Source of the DNA: Coprinus comatus
Lineage: Eukaryota > Basidiomycota > Agaricomycetes > Agaricales > Agaricaceae
Reading direction: 5' to 3'
DNA: 64,000 bases
Assembly (NCBI GenBank): GCA_034638255.1
Contig: JAWPGT010000011.1
Coordinates: 372,001-436,000 of the forward strand
Under the pieces are notes generated by a model, which was not told where the DNA came from, did not search any database, and saw only the letters and a list, made by a program, of their open reading frames with translations. Each line of letters starts with the position of its first letter. Positions within the stretch are counted from its first letter, which is position 1. The position numbers were made by a program, and so were the translations under genes. Below, piece by piece: positions 62,342 through 64,000 of this stretch.

Positions 62342-64000
62342 TCAAAACAACTCTTCTTCTTCTCCTTTCCAATTCTTGGCCATATCCCAATAACCTTTCA
62401 AATCTCCCAATAATTCTTTAGCATCACGTTCAGTAGGACAACTTCTAGCTTTGAAACCAGTAAAAGCACGTTCACGTAATGAACCTTCCCAAATTAACCA
62501 ACATCTATTATCTTCCAAAGATACTTGAGTTTCTTCTTCATCACCTTCTTCTTTACCTTTACCTTCACCACCTATACCATTGACCCCATTAACCCCACTA
62601 CCATTGACACCACCAGTCCCGGTACCATTACCATTACCATCAGCATCACCTTGACCATCATCACCATTACCATTATCAATTTCAACATCACCAACTTGAG
62701 GACCTCTAGGTCTAGCAGCTTCAGTCCAAGCGATACGATGTAACATTAATCGTTTATAGTTTTTAATGAATTTTGAAGCACCTTCTACGTATATTACGTT
62801 GAATGAAGGATTGAAAATACAGAGACCTGTTAAGTTTAATTGGTCTGCGTTTTTACGAATTTTGAATTGATGAGCTGGATCGGATAGGGTTTTTACTCTG
62901 TTAAGGAAGGGAAAAGTGAGTATTGGTACTGGTATTGGTATTGGGGATGTGTTTAGAAGAATGGGTGTATGAGGTAAGGAGGGGGGGAGGAAGAGGAGAA
63001 GGGGAGAAGGGAGAAGAAGAAAGAACATACTTGAAAACAGCACCAACAATCCCACGTTTATCTTCTTCAATTTTCTTATTTTCAACTTTTTCACGACGTT
63101 GTTCATCAGTTAATTTTCTCTCCGCATTCATTTTTTCATGTGTATGTTTACGCATTGCTACTTCTCTTCGAACTCTTGCTTCTACTCTTGTTGGATCTTG
63201 AATTGCATCTGATGTTAAGACTTTCATTAGGTTTGCTAGTCGAACTATTTGGAAAGGGGGAGATGGTTAGTTCTTTTATATATATTCTGATTAATATGTG
63301 AATATACCTTTAGGAGGATCAGGTGGTAAAAGACCAGTTCGAATACGATCTCGTTTATCTTGTAATTTCTCCTTTCTCAATCGTTTCCTCAACTTCTTTT
63401 GTTCCTACAAAAAAGAAAAAAAAAAAAAACATTTCAATATCAATATTAAATAGAACAATATCCCTTTGATAAATAAATAAACGTACCTTAGTAGTAAGTT
63501 TCAAAGGTTTAAATTCAACTTTATTTTTATCTCCAGGAGCAGGTATAGGAATAGGATGTTGAATATAAAGAGTAACCGGTGAATCATCCTTTTTAATATT
63601 CAAATGTTCAAGTCCAAGTGTATCAATATCATTATACTTCCTATTAGGAAGTAATGATTCATCCCACCATTCAGCTTCAGGTGGTGGTGGACGCTAAAAA
63701 AAAAAAAAAACATGAATATTTTGAGGAATAATATGTAAAGGTTGTTTTTTTTTTTTTACATGCCTTGAGACTTTTCTCTATACCAATATCACTATCCATT
63801 CCAGCTTTTCTCGCACTTTCTGCAATACGTTGTTTAAGAGCTTCAAGTTGTTGTTCTTGTCTCAATTGATTCCCAAGAGCAACATATTTTCCTTTCGGAT
63901 TAAATCTAAATCCACGACCATGTCTTTCCTTTGGACCGCCTTCAAATCCAGTACCATCATTAGGTAAAGTACCAGCTGAAGAAGCTGAAGCATAAGGATT
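62342..64000 (-). CDS. PRP3: U4/U6 snRNP splicing factor Prp3, C-terminal part (N-terminus beyond the window)
   Basis: Exons 63764-64000+, 63487-63693, 63308-63404, 63031-63244 and 62342-62897 join in phase to the stop. PRP3-domain motifs: RGFRFNPKGKYVALGNQLR, RPPPPEAEWWDESLLPN, LRKRLRKEKLQDKRDRIRTG, LLPPDPPKVRLANLMKVL and DPTRVEARVRREVAMRKHT. The C-terminal DUF1115 domain has LTGLCIFNPSFNVIYVEGA, KFIKNYKRLMLHRIAW, then a Gly/Asn/Asp-rich low-complexity insert, and CWLIWEGSLRERAFTGFKA. Prp3 is a core protein of the U4/U6.U5 tri-snRNP and binds the U4/U6 duplex in the nucleus. The intron 63694-63763 has a GC donor (GCATGT). Other introns are GT-AG, 63-133 bp or similar. Confidence 0.95.

Noticed and set aside
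1..64000. CRISPR arrays, tRNA or rRNA genes
   Set aside because: Looked for regular short repeats with spacers and for tRNA-like folds; only LTR-internal repeats and the tRNA-derived primer sites were seen. A covariance search could still find something I missed.

Overview
The window looks like a chromosome segment from a filamentous basidiomycete, probably an agaricomycete. The evidence is the introns of about 50-130 bp with GTATGT/GTAAGT donors, chromodomain gypsy and copia retrotransposons, a fungal HAM1_N-type gene, and a spliceosomal PRP3 gene. I cannot name the species. The base composition is AT-leaning.

Positions 1-48070 are almost entirely a nest of transposable elements. From left to right: a decayed copia element (B1, minus strand, 1-5540) carrying three solo LTRs; a gene fragment (5541-6047); a decayed chromodomain gypsy element (A, minus, 6048-20487). 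A is interrupted by a second gypsy element (C, 10041-18322), C by a hAT-like DNA element (11719-14015), and the hAT-like element by a solo copia LTR (13535-13827). Next come a second decayed copia (B2, plus, 20488-26742), an unrecognised exon-bearing remnant plus an F-box pseudogene (26749-28892), a gypsy remnant (D, minus, 29740-33847) with a 129-bp G tract, and a head-to-head inverted pair of copia LTRs (33848-34556) leading into a copia fragment. The nest ends with a young 12.7-kb gypsy element (F, plus, 35391-48070) whose reverse transcriptase is split by an intact 4.6-kb copia element (E, minus, 39327-43938). Perfect target-site duplications can be read for many insertions, which fixes their order.

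Positions 48071-64000 look like ordinary chromosome: a cluster of F-box-family genes of which only one (55035-56725, minus) is intact, a four-exon gene of unknown function (51856-52916, minus), a five-exon HAM1_N-type gene (57997-62152, plus) that appears to carry two one-base deletions, and the C-terminal five exons of PRP3 (62342 to the window edge, minus), convergent with the HAM1-type gene.

The most interesting observations concern retroelement biology. Two gypsy families have primer-binding sites complementary to their own predicted RNA 5' ends (Tf1-like self-priming). Three copia families have sites matching the initiator-tRNA anticodon arm. The intact copia family has no capsid region. 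Gypsy A and F carry an extra zinc-finger ORF after pol whose C-terminus is encoded inside the LTR. Old copies show dense C-to-T type damage; copies E and F do not.
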